This document shows positions 1-6,365 of a stretch of DNA of 7,389 bases, piece after piece. The translations under genes and the position numbers were made by a program. The notes below the pieces were generated by a model. That model saw nothing but the letters and a program-made list of their open reading frames with translations. It did no database searches and had not been told where the DNA came from. Positions within the stretch are counted from its first letter, which is position 1, and each line of letters opens with the position of its first letter. This DNA is from an uncultured Flammeovirgaceae bacterium (GTDB taxonomy: Bacteria; Bacteroidota; Bacteroidia; Cytophagales; Cyclobacteriaceae): the NCBI GenBank assembly GCA_937138955.1, contig CAKZPJ010000282.1, positions 1-7,389 on the forward strand, in the 5' to 3' direction.

Positions 1-42
1 ACCATCTGTATCTTTCTGGTTTATAGCTGTTTTCACGCTCAT
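1..42 (-). CDS. Possible 5' end of a leftward gene (partial)
   Basis: Reading leftward, an ATG at 42-40 opens 14 codons (MSVKTAINQKDTDG) that run off the window edge without a stop. A purine-rich GGGGAG lies a few bases before the ATG on that strand and could serve as a ribosome binding site. The piece is too short to assign to any family, and an open run of 14 codons is easily due to chance. It would be divergent from the acidic secreted protein gene, leaving 137 bases between the two starts. Confidence 0.25.
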   Translation of the reverse strand, partial: MSVKTAINQKDTDG

Positions 43-113
43 ATACTCCCCAATTTGTTGAAATACTTTCCCACCCTGATTAATAAAATAGCAGCGTGTG
101 ACCAATAATCCAC

Positions 114-128
114 TGGCACAGTATTTTC
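114..128 (+). promoter_or_regulatory. Weak sigma-54-like -24/-12 element
   Basis: TGGCAC, a 5-base spacer and TTTCA lie 52 bases upstream of the secreted protein start. This matches the sigma-54 pattern TGGCAC-N5-TTGCA except for the G of the -12 element, which is important for function. No better TAnnTTTG box was found for this gene; TATTTTTT at 168-175 is a near match but lies almost on the start codon. A tentative call only. Confidence 0.15.
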
Positions 129-179
129 ATTAAATGTGATAAGACTTAATTTTTCTGAACTATCAAATATTTTTTAGAG

Positions 180-833
180 ATGAATAAGATTATTGCAATT
201 ATTACCATAGGAGCAGCCACGGTTAGTTTACAATTAAACGCGCAAGATACTAAGACTACTAAAGAACAGGCTAACCCTGAAATTAAAACAGACGTGCTAG
301 ATGAACGAGCGCAACCGTCGGCTGATTATCAGCACAATCAATACGGAACTTATCCACAGGGTGACGAAGATTTAGAGGTTATCCCTCAGACCAAGACAGA
401 AATTAACAGAAATGATTTACCCGAGAGTGTACTAAGCAGTTTTGAGAGTAGCGAATACAGCAACCAGGAGGTTGTAGCTATTTATGAAGTAAACGATGAT
501 GCCCTGACAACTCAACCGCTTTCTAATGAAGTTACCGATCCTACGCACCACAACAATCTAAACGAACGATCACGAGTAGAGTTGGGCAACAATGTTGATG
601 AAGAAAGTATGAAAGAAATAACTCCTACCACCCAAACCGAGACTACGTTGAATGAAGATGTTAAAGAAGGAAATACAATTGATCCACGCTCTTCAGATAT
701 AGATATAGAGCCGAGTGTTGAAAAACCTTCTACAGAATATGAAATTGAAGTAAAAGACAATGATACAAATACTGTCTTAACTTACTCAGAAGAGGGTGAG
801 TTGAAGAATACTTCTGAAGAATCTGATATGTAA
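180..833 (+). CDS. Secreted acidic protein, possibly a PepSY-like (DUF2874/BLIP-type) fold with a long insert
   Basis: This 217-residue protein has a clear signal peptide (residues 1-21, hydrophobic IIAIITIGAATV core, cleavage predicted after LNA before QD), so it should be exported to the periplasm or beyond. The mature part is rich in Asp, Glu, Asn, Thr and Ser, has no cysteine and no membrane segment, and looks poorly ordered. Two stretches stand out. Residues 72-104 contain INRNDLPESV, then SSEYSNQEVVAIYEV. Residues 185-211 contain YEIEVKDNDTNTVLTY and EEGEL. Together they resemble the first and last halves of small Bacteroidota PepSY-like domains (LP..V...., then YEVEL....v.fd.dG.l), here separated by about 80 acidic residues. 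That assignment is inference from pattern alone. The ATG at 180 is preferred because it gives the signal peptide directly. No partner gene is evident, and an intrinsic terminator closes the unit. Confidence 0.8.
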   Translation: MNKIIAIITIGAATVSLQLNAQDTKTTKEQANPEIKTDVLDERAQPSADYQHNQYGTYPQGDEDLEVIPQTKTEINRNDLPESVLSSFESSEYSNQEVVAIYEVNDDALTTQPLSNEVTDPTHHNNLNERSRVELGNNVDEESMKEITPTTQTETTLNEDVKEGNTIDPRSSDIDIEPSVEKPSTEYEIEVKDNDTNTVLTYSEEGELKNTSEESDM

Positions 834-855
834 TTATTTCCAAATAGTGTTTAGT

Positions 856-886
856 AAAGCGAATCTTTTGGGGTTCGCTTTTTTTT
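856..886 (+). terminator. Intrinsic terminator after the acidic secreted protein gene
   Basis: A perfect 8-base-pair stem (AAAGCGAA at 856-863 with TTCGCTTT at 874-881), extendable by one T-G and one C-G pair, encloses a TTTTGG loop and runs into eight consecutive T (879-886). It sits 22 bases after the TAA of the preceding gene and isolates it from the two-component operon. Confidence 0.9.
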
Positions 887-907
887 GCTCCATAAACTTC
901 TAATTAA

Positions 908-938
908 TTGCGTAGATTGGAAAAAGTACATTACTTTG
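908..938 (+). promoter_or_regulatory. Candidate Bacteroidota-type promoter for the two-component operon
   Basis: TTG at 908-910 and TTACTTTG at 931-938 are separated by 20 bases, which fits the phylum's -33 TTG and -7 TAnnTTTG arrangement with one mismatch in the -7 box. It lies just downstream of the preceding terminator, where a new promoter is expected. Initiation a few bases after the box would fall almost at the ATG at 948, giving a very short or leaderless transcript. Confidence 0.45.
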
Positions 939-947
939 TTTCAATTA

Positions 948-2807
948 ATGTCTTATACACTTATAAATAATTCACCTTCTTCCTCGTTACCCCAACGAAT
1001 ATTTCAAACGCTCAGCACTCGTTATCTGCTAGCCTCTGGACTGATTGCCCTCACCATACTGGCTAGCAACTGGTTTGTAAAACAGAAAATGGAAGAGCAA
1101 ATGTCAGATGCCCACCTACTTAATCTGGCGGGACAGCAAACCTTAGCGGGACAGCAATTACTAAAATCTGCCTTATTACTTACTTCTTTAGACAGTGTGC
1201 AACGAATTCCTTATCACGCCGAACTAGCTCACACGGTGAATCAGTTAATCCATACTCTAAGTTTGCTAGCACAGCAGCCTCACAGCCATTTAGAAGCTGT
1301 GCAAAACGAAGAACCTATCTTTCAGGTAGTTCAACCAATGCAAAAGGAGCTAGTCACTCACGGGCAAGCTTTAGTAGCACTATTTTGCAAACCAGGTCAT
1401 GTTACTCCGGAGCAGTACCGCCCTCATATTAACGCTTTACTTCAGCAGGAGGCGAACTACCGAGCTGGAATGCAGTCAATCATCAGCCAGTATGAGCGAG
1501 AAGCGCAGGCTCGGGTCGATCAACTTATTCTAATACAGCAATTTCTCACCTATTTGTCGCTGAGTATTATAGTATTGGTTATTCTATTCATATTCCGGCC
1601 AGTGGCCCGCTTTATTCGTAAATTCTTAGTCATTCTGAGCCGGTCTCGTACTCAAGCCAAAACATTAGCTCGAGAGCGTCAATTATTGTTTTCCTCTCTA
1701 GAAAAGTCGCACAAATATCTGAGCAATATTCATTTTGCTGTGGAGCAAGCTACATTATTTGCTAAGATAGATTGCCGTGGACAACTATTATATATCAGTC
1801 CGCAATTCCGCCAGCGGTTGGGTTTTCCTAATCACTATACCCCTACCACTATTCCCGATCTACTTCAAGTACCGGATCATGATTTGAGAGCGGCTCTTGA
1901 TGAAGTGCACCTGCATGGCTACTGCTGTCAGGACTGGACCTGTACTAACTATTATGAACAACTTTTGTGGCTTACCGCAACCCTAGTACCGGTCAAAAAC
2001 GACCAGGGTGAGCTTTATCAGTACTTGTTGCTTTGTGTAGACATCACTGAAAAAAAGGAAGCAATAGAACAGCTAAATTTGGCCACCCAAGCCAAGATCA
2101 AACAGAAGGTTCGGGAACAGCGAATGCGCTCGGTGCTGGTACTTCAAGCGCAAGAAGAAGAGCGACAACGAATTGCAATGGATTTACATGATAACATTGG
2201 GCAATCGCTCACTGCTCTTAAGTACAATGTAGATGCTTTATCTTCTCAAGTTGCTGATCAAAATATTTACCAGCAACTGAATGATATTGGGCAACTGCTG
2301 CGGGAAAGTATTGCTAAGGTACGTCAGACTTCTTTTCACCTAATGCCTAGTGTTCTATCCGATTACGGGCTTGCCCCAGTGCTTAATGATTTTGCTCAGG
2401 AGATGAGCCGAATCACTAAGAAAAGAGTGGTTTTTGTAAACCATACCCAGTTCAATAAACGAATGGAAGAACACATAGAGATGAATCTCTACCGAATTGT
2501 TCAAGAAAGTCTGACCAATGCCCTCAAATATGCTCAGGCAACTCAGATTCAGATTAGTTTACGCCACAACCATACTACGCTTTGGGTATCGGTCACTGAT
2601 GATGGCGTCGGCTTTGAAACTTCAGTAAATAGATCATCTGGAGCCGAGGTATCTGGGCGAGGTTTAGGTAATATGGAAGAACGTACCAAATACTTGCACG
2701 GGCAATTTAGTGTTACGTCTGCGGTAGGAAAAGGTACAAAAGTTCAGATTCAGGTCCCATTATCTTATCAAAAAGAAGTAGTATATGATAACTATCGTAT
2801 TAGCTGA
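948..2807 (+). CDS. Membrane sensor histidine kinase with NarX/PilJ-like sensor, PAS and HisKA_3 domains
   Basis: A hybrid-free sensor kinase that should autophosphorylate and pass phosphate to the overlapping response regulator. From the ATG at 948 it has 619 residues: a membrane helix at about 26-44; a helical periplasmic domain at about 46-195; a second helix at about 198-216 ending in FIFRPV; a PAS domain at about 262-368 ending in VDITEKK; the dimerisation/phosphoacceptor helix with ERQRIAMDLHDNIGQ (phosphoacceptor H414, and D415/Q419 of the HDxxxQ phosphatase motif); and a HATPase domain at about 508-606 with N524, DDGVGF (551-556) and GRGLG (570-574). The periplasmic helix DAHLLNLAGQQTLAGQQ matches the NarX/PilJ P-box frame but has Gln or Thr where that family usually has Arg. 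The longer reading frame begins with TTG at 885 inside the upstream terminator, so the ATG at 948 is chosen. The kinase belongs to the NarX/DegS class by its core; its signal is unknown. Confidence 0.93.
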   Translation: MSYTLINNSPSSSLPQRIFQTLSTRYLLASGLIALTILASNWFVKQKMEEQMSDAHLLNLAGQQTLAGQQLLKSALLLTSLDSVQRIPYHAELAHTVNQLIHTLSLLAQQPHSHLEAVQNEEPIFQVVQPMQKELVTHGQALVALFCKPGHVTPEQYRPHINALLQQEANYRAGMQSIISQYEREAQARVDQLILIQQFLTYLSLSIIVLVILFIFRPVARFIRKFLVILSRSRTQAKTLARERQLLFSSLEKSHKYLSNIHFAVEQATLFAKIDCRGQLLYISPQFRQRLGFPNHYTPTTIPDLLQVPDHDLRAALDEVHLHGYCCQDWTCTNYYEQLLWLTATLVPVKNDQGELYQYLLLCVDITEKKEAIEQLNLATQAKIKQKVREQRMRSVLVLQAQEEERQRIAMDLHDNIGQSLTALKYNVDALSSQVADQNIYQQLNDIGQLLRESIAKVRQTSFHLMPSVLSDYGLAPVLNDFAQEMSRITKKRVVFVNHTQFNKRMEEHIEMNLYRIVQESLTNALKYAQATQIQISLRHNHTTLWVSVTDDGVGFETSVNRSSGAEVSGRGLGNMEERTKYLHGQFSVTSAVGKGTKVQIQVPLSYQKEVVYDNYRIS

Positions 2808-3414
2808 TGACCACACAGTGGTAAGAGACGGTTTGAGAATGTTGCTGGAAAGTGAAAATGACTTCTCAGTTGTAGGAGAAGCCGCCAGCGGTTCGGAAGC
2901 CCTTAGCAAAGTGGGTGCATTACAACCAGATATTGTACTATTAGACATTCGGATGCCCCATCTGGATGGAATAGAAACCGTACGCCGCCTACCTGAATAC
3001 TCTCAAAGAACCCGTTCTCTAATTATTTCTATGTACGCCCACGATGAGTACGTACTACGATCTGCCCGCAATGGAGCCGATGGCTACGTACTGAAAGATG
3101 CTACTAAAGAAGAATTGATGCGAGCTATTCGCTCCGTTCACCGCGGATATAAATATTTTAGCGGTAGCATATCTCAGGTGTTAGTCGATTCATTTCTTAG
3201 AAAAAATCCAGCTACTAATACTTATCATCTTACCAAGCGGGAGCGAGAAGTATTAGAGCGAATCGCTGCCGGGCAGTCTAATGAAGAGGTTGCTCATGCA
3301 TTGAATAATAGTGTTCGCACTATAGAAACCCACCGCTTCAGAATTATGAAGAAGCTAGGAGTAAATAACCGAGAAAGGATGATACAACTTGCTCAAGAAG
3401 AAGGTTTGCTCTAG
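2785..3414 (+). CDS. NarL/FixJ-family response regulator
   Basis: A 209-residue DNA-binding response regulator, full length for the family (NarL, UhpA, LiaR type). The receiver domain (about 1-120) shows the acidic pair D8/D9, the phosphoacceptor D54 in VLLDIRMP, the switch residue S82 and K104 in VLKDA. A linker of about 25 residues leads to a LuxR-type helix-turn-helix (about 148-209) with LTKREREVLERIAAGQSNEEVA and the recognition helix region NNSVRTIETHRFRIMKKL. All residues needed for phosphorylation are present. Its ATG lies inside the kinase gene, overlapping by 23 bases in another frame, which indicates co-transcription and probably translational coupling with the kinase, its almost certain partner. 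Target promoters cannot be read directly; the AT-rich region just downstream, before the ammonium channel gene, is a plausible one. Confidence 0.95.
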   Translation: MITIVLADDHTVVRDGLRMLLESENDFSVVGEAASGSEALSKVGALQPDIVLLDIRMPHLDGIETVRRLPEYSQRTRSLIISMYAHDEYVLRSARNGADGYVLKDATKEELMRAIRSVHRGYKYFSGSISQVLVDSFLRKNPATNTYHLTKREREVLERIAAGQSNEEVAHALNNSVRTIETHRFRIMKKLGVNNRERMIQLAQEEGLL

Positions 3415-3742
3415 CAGTAGAAAATAATAAATATTCATATTCTAACAAATAGTTAAATTATTATCTTATCAGCTATCAAGTTGAACAATTGTCAATAAAA
3501 TTTACTACTTATTTAAAAAGTACGTAGTTTAACTTTGTCGACTTCAAAATTCTATAATATATTAACGTAATTATTCAAAATAATACAATATTATAGTTAT
3601 TTATAACCAAATTATATTATGGTATTTAGTGATATTACTTACTTTTTTATACGTAATACTTTGCGTATTAGATAGAATAGCCCTTACTTTCCGACTCTCA
3701 ATACAAAATTCTGTTCTTTCACTAATCACTTTATCTAATCTT
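3415..3742 (+). promoter_or_regulatory. AT-rich intergenic leader of the ammonium channel gene
   Basis: These 328 bases contain no convincing gene and are markedly more AT-rich than their neighbours. An exact match to the Bacteroidota -7 box, TAACTTTG, lies at 3530-3537, without a clear TTG at the -33 distance. An imperfect palindrome, TTGAACAATTGTCAA (3481-3495), sits roughly 45-60 bases upstream of the expected start of transcription, where an activator could bind. A nested inverted repeat follows at 3552-3596. A second, weaker box, TACTTTG, lies at 3657-3663. No T-tailed terminator was found after the response regulator, so read-through into amt is possible. Confidence 0.5.
3552..3596 (+). 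repeat. Nested AT-rich inverted repeat in the amt leader
   Basis: CTATAATAT (3552-3560) is exactly complementary to ATATTATAG (3588-3596), and within the loop ATTATT (3570-3575) pairs with AATAAT (3579-3584) around a three-base loop. If transcription starts just after the -7 box at 3530-3537, this element lies at the very 5' end of the amt mRNA. The stems are almost pure A-T and so weakly stable; chance formation in AT-rich DNA is quite possible. Confidence 0.4.
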
Positions 3743-5032
3743 ATGGAAAACGAAATTTTACACCTCACTTCATTGGCACAAGCAGCTACTGCAGCAGCTG
3801 ACCTTGGAAGTCAGGTCTCTCAAGCTTTGCTTACCACCAACAATGTCTGGATGATGGTAGCCACCTTTTTAGTATTTATTATGCACTTGGGGTTTGCTGG
3901 GGTAGAAGCCGGATTTACTCAGTCAAAAAATACAGTGAACATATTATTCAAGAATACGCTGACTCCTGCCATTGGGCTTATTTCTTACGCCCTCATCGGA
4001 TTTAATCTAATGTATCCGGGAGGCGAAGGTTTTATTATCAACTTTGCTGGCTTCAACCTAGGGCCCGGAGCCGATTATGATTCTATCGGATACGCTGATG
4101 GTGGATATACCTACTGGACCGACTTTCTGTTTCAGGGGATGTTTGCAGCTACTGCGGCAACAATTGTATCAGGTGCCGTAGCGGAACGAATTAAAATTAA
4201 CGGATACTTAATTTTCACTGTACTTTTTGTAGGCTTAGTATATCCGATTATTGGTAGCTGGCAGTGGGGTGGCGGCTTCTTAAGTACCTACGGATTCTAT
4301 GATTTCGCTGGTTCAACATTAGTCCACTCAGTAGGTGGCTGGGGTGCTCTAGCTGGTATCATGATTTTAGGGCCTCGTATTGGCAAATACGTCAACGGAA
4401 AAGTTAATGACTTCCCAGGATCTAGTGTGCCATTAGCCACTATGGGAGTATTTCTGCTGTGGTTCGGCTGGTTCGGTTTTAACGGCGGCTCAGTACTTTC
4501 GGCAGAACCAGAAACCGTTTCTAAAGTACTAGTTACCACCTCGTTGGCAGCAGCTTGTGGAGCCGTTGGTGGTTACATAATGGCGTACTTCACATTCAAA
4601 CGTCTGGACTTAGGCATGGTGCTTAACGGAGTTTTAGCCGGATTGGTAGGTATTACTGCTGGTGCTGACCTAATGAGCCCTTATGAAGCAATGATCATTG
4701 GATTAATTTCCGGTGGCTTAGTGGTACTTTCTGCCGTTGCACTAGATAAACTGAAGTTAGATGATTGTGTAGGTGCTGTTTCCGTTCACCTTACCTGTGG
4801 TATCTTCGGTACGTTAGCGGTAGGTATTTTCGGTACAATGGCTAGCTGGAATCAGTTTGTCATTCAGTTGGTAAGTATTCTCGCTTGTGGTGCCGCAGCT
4901 TTTACATCAGCCATGCTTATCTTCTTCATCATTGATAAAGCAATGGGACTGCGAGTTTCGGCTCAGCACGAAAAAGAAGGACTTGACAGTCACGAGCACG
5001 GTATGCGCGGCTACACCATCGTATACGAATAG
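3743..5032 (+). CDS. amt: Ammonium transporter (Amt/MEP/Rh family)
   Basis: An inner-membrane ammonium channel that carries ammonium/ammonia into the cytoplasm for assimilation. From the ATG at 3743 it has 429 residues and about 11 membrane helices, normal for the family. Pore residues known from E. coli AmtB are all present by local alignment: periplasmic gate F107 and F215 (here F134 and F246), recruitment W148 and S219 (W175, S250), D160 (D187 in YDFAGSTLVH), and the twin pore histidines H168 and H318 (H195, H349 in SVHLTCGIFG). The cytoplasmic tail (GLRVSAQHEKEGLDSHEHG) resembles the PII-binding tail of AmtB, so GlnK control is likely, yet no glnK lies nearby in this window. The frame stays open upstream to a GTG at 3629, but that 38-residue extension is AT-rich, lacks the basic start of a signal peptide and is less convincing. 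It lies downstream of a two-component pair and upstream of a porin gene. Confidence 0.96.
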   Translation: MENEILHLTSLAQAATAAADLGSQVSQALLTTNNVWMMVATFLVFIMHLGFAGVEAGFTQSKNTVNILFKNTLTPAIGLISYALIGFNLMYPGGEGFIINFAGFNLGPGADYDSIGYADGGYTYWTDFLFQGMFAATAATIVSGAVAERIKINGYLIFTVLFVGLVYPIIGSWQWGGGFLSTYGFYDFAGSTLVHSVGGWGALAGIMILGPRIGKYVNGKVNDFPGSSVPLATMGVFLLWFGWFGFNGGSVLSAEPETVSKVLVTTSLAAACGAVGGYIMAYFTFKRLDLGMVLNGVLAGLVGITAGADLMSPYEAMIIGLISGGLVVLSAVALDKLKLDDCVGAVSVHLTCGIFGTLAVGIFGTMASWNQFVIQLVSILACGAAAFTSAMLIFFIIDKAMGLRVSAQHEKEGLDSHEHGMRGYTIVYE

Positions 5033-5047
5033 TTATTCTCTTCTATT

Positions 5048-5084
5048 GACCGGAGTTTGCACAGCTCCGGTCTTATTTTATTTC
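5048..5084 (+). terminator. Intrinsic terminator between amt and the porin gene
   Basis: GACCGGAG (5048-5055) pairs perfectly with CTCCGGTC (5065-5072), extendable by a T-G and a T-A pair, followed by the T-rich run TTATTTTATTT. It starts 16 bases after the amt stop codon. The stem is GC-rich in AT-rich surroundings, so it should end most amt transcripts. The tail is interrupted by two A residues, so some read-through to the porin gene is possible. No clear TAnnTTTG promoter was found between this hairpin and the porin start at 5182. Confidence 0.85.
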
Positions 5085-5181
5085 TTATCCTCAACTAGGC
5101 TATACCAATTAGTGGTATTAGGATACCTATTGGCGTACCCAATTCTACCACATTTAACGTAACACTCGAACTTAAATAAAT

Positions 5182-6339
5182 ATGAAAAAAATTAATTTAC
5201 TCGCGTTCGCCTTAGCGATCCTTTCCAGCTTTCCACTACTTGCTCAAGATGAAGGTGCATTCTCCTTCTCTGGTTCGGTAGATACCTATTTTCGCTATAA
5301 CTTTAATTCCCGTAACCGCTTTTTTGCTAATGATGATAATGTATTGGCCCCAGACGCTCCAGCTACTTCATTCGCTAATGCCCCTGGATTTGGCCTGGGA
5401 ATGGTTAACTTAATTGCTGCTTACGAAGGAGAAAAAGTTGGGTTTGTAGCCGACTTAGTTTACGGCCCTCGGGGTGCCGATGCGGTTTTCAATTCCGGTG
5501 GTTCAGCAAGTATTGTTAACCAACTCTATGTTTATTATAACGTAAGCGATGCGGTCACATTGACGTTAGGTAACTTCAACACTTTCTTAGGATACGAAGT
5601 AATTTCACCTACCGGGAATTTTAATTACTCTACTTCTTATATGTTCTCCTACGGTCCATTCTCACACACCGGGTTAAAAGCTGACTTTGTACTTTCTGAT
5701 GGCTTTTCAGCTATGTTATCCGTTATGAACCCGACTGACCTTACTGAACTTAACCCTTTTGGTACCTATACTTTGGGCGCGCAGTTAGGCTATGATAATG
5801 ACGGCACCAGTGCCTATCTAAATTTTCTATATGGTGACCAAGATGGTAGTCTGAACGAAGACTTCCCAACAAATTTTGGTGGTGTTTCGGCAGGAGCTAC
5901 TTTTCAGGCTGACCTAACTGCTGGTTTTGATCTTTCAGATGAGTTTTACTTGGGGGTTAACACTACCATTAATACTACTGGTGCAGGCGAGATCATCTCC
6001 GGCGGAGATATTCAAGATCTAGATGGCGATAACTCAGGATTCTACGGAGCAGCTATTTACGCTCAGTACGCTACTTCGGAAACACTTTCATTCGGAGTGC
6101 GCGGTGAATACTTTAGTGAATTTAACGGTGGCGTTGGAGCACTTCCTACCAACTTAGACCCTAATGGTGATGCTTCAGTTATAGATCTTACCCTTTCCAG
6201 TAATATTGCAGTCGGTAATCTAACCTTCATTCCAGAAATTCGCTTAGATGCCGTCTCTGAAGACACTTATATAAATCGTGATTTTGAAGCGCAACCTTCG
6301 CTGATTTCGTTTCTATTCGCAGCGGTCTATTCCTTCTAA
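5182..6339 (+). CDS. Outer-membrane beta-barrel porin, OmpL-like (BBP2 type)
   Basis: A 385-residue outer-membrane protein with a signal peptide (1-21, cleavage after LLA before QDEG). The mature chain alternates polar and hydrophobic residues in many short segments rich in Gly, Asn, Tyr and Phe, and ends in AAVYSF with a terminal Phe, the usual signature for insertion by the BAM complex. The start FSFSGSVDTYFRYNFN, the central LTLGNFNTFLGYEVISPTGN, then SYMFSYGPFSHTGLKADF, recall the OmpL-like porin-2 family (PF07642) by memory of the pattern. Such porins form diffusion channels; the substrate here is not known. Being next after the ammonium channel gene suggests, but does not prove, a role in small nitrogenous solute entry. 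It is separated from amt by a terminator and followed closely (26 bases) by a small secreted protein gene with which it probably shares a transcript. Confidence 0.88.
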   Translation: MKKINLLAFALAILSSFPLLAQDEGAFSFSGSVDTYFRYNFNSRNRFFANDDNVLAPDAPATSFANAPGFGLGMVNLIAAYEGEKVGFVADLVYGPRGADAVFNSGGSASIVNQLYVYYNVSDAVTLTLGNFNTFLGYEVISPTGNFNYSTSYMFSYGPFSHTGLKADFVLSDGFSAMLSVMNPTDLTELNPFGTYTLGAQLGYDNDGTSAYLNFLYGDQDGSLNEDFPTNFGGVSAGATFQADLTAGFDLSDEFYLGVNTTINTTGAGEIISGGDIQDLDGDNSGFYGAAIYAQYATSETLSFGVRGEYFSEFNGGVGALPTNLDPNGDASVIDLTLSSNIAVGNLTFIPEIRLDAVSEDTYINRDFEAQPSLISFLFAAVYSF

Positions 6340-6365
6340 TAACTTTACATAAAACGTAATTTTGT

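Noticed and set aside
1..108. Plus-strand frame open from the edge to TAA at 106-108
   Set aside because: Only 35 codons, with a Cys/Ile/Leu-rich product of no recognisable pattern; more likely non-coding or opposite a leftward gene.
512..760. Minus-strand open frame of 82 codons across the secreted protein gene
   Set aside because: It lies wholly inside a gene with a clear signal peptide and has a Ser/Val-rich, featureless product typical of an antisense shadow.
2760..2948. Minus-strand open frame across the kinase/regulator junction
   Set aside because: Both overlapping genes on the plus strand have well-supported domains; the antisense product shows no motif.
4297..4539. Minus-strand open frame inside amt
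   Set aside because: Shadow of a conserved membrane protein gene; its Pro/Thr-rich product shows no recognisable feature.
4887..5162. Plus-strand frame of 91 codons overlapping the end of amt and the terminator
   Set aside because: It runs through the terminator hairpin, overlaps the conserved Amt tail in another frame, and its product has no coherent domain.
6063..6266. Minus-strand open frame inside the porin gene
   Set aside because: Antisense shadow; the porin frame is well supported by its signal peptide and terminal Phe.
6357..6364. TAATTTTG, an exact -7 box match just before the small exported protein gene
   Set aside because: It ends one base before the ATG at 6366, so transcription would begin within the start codon, and there is no TTG at the -33 distance.
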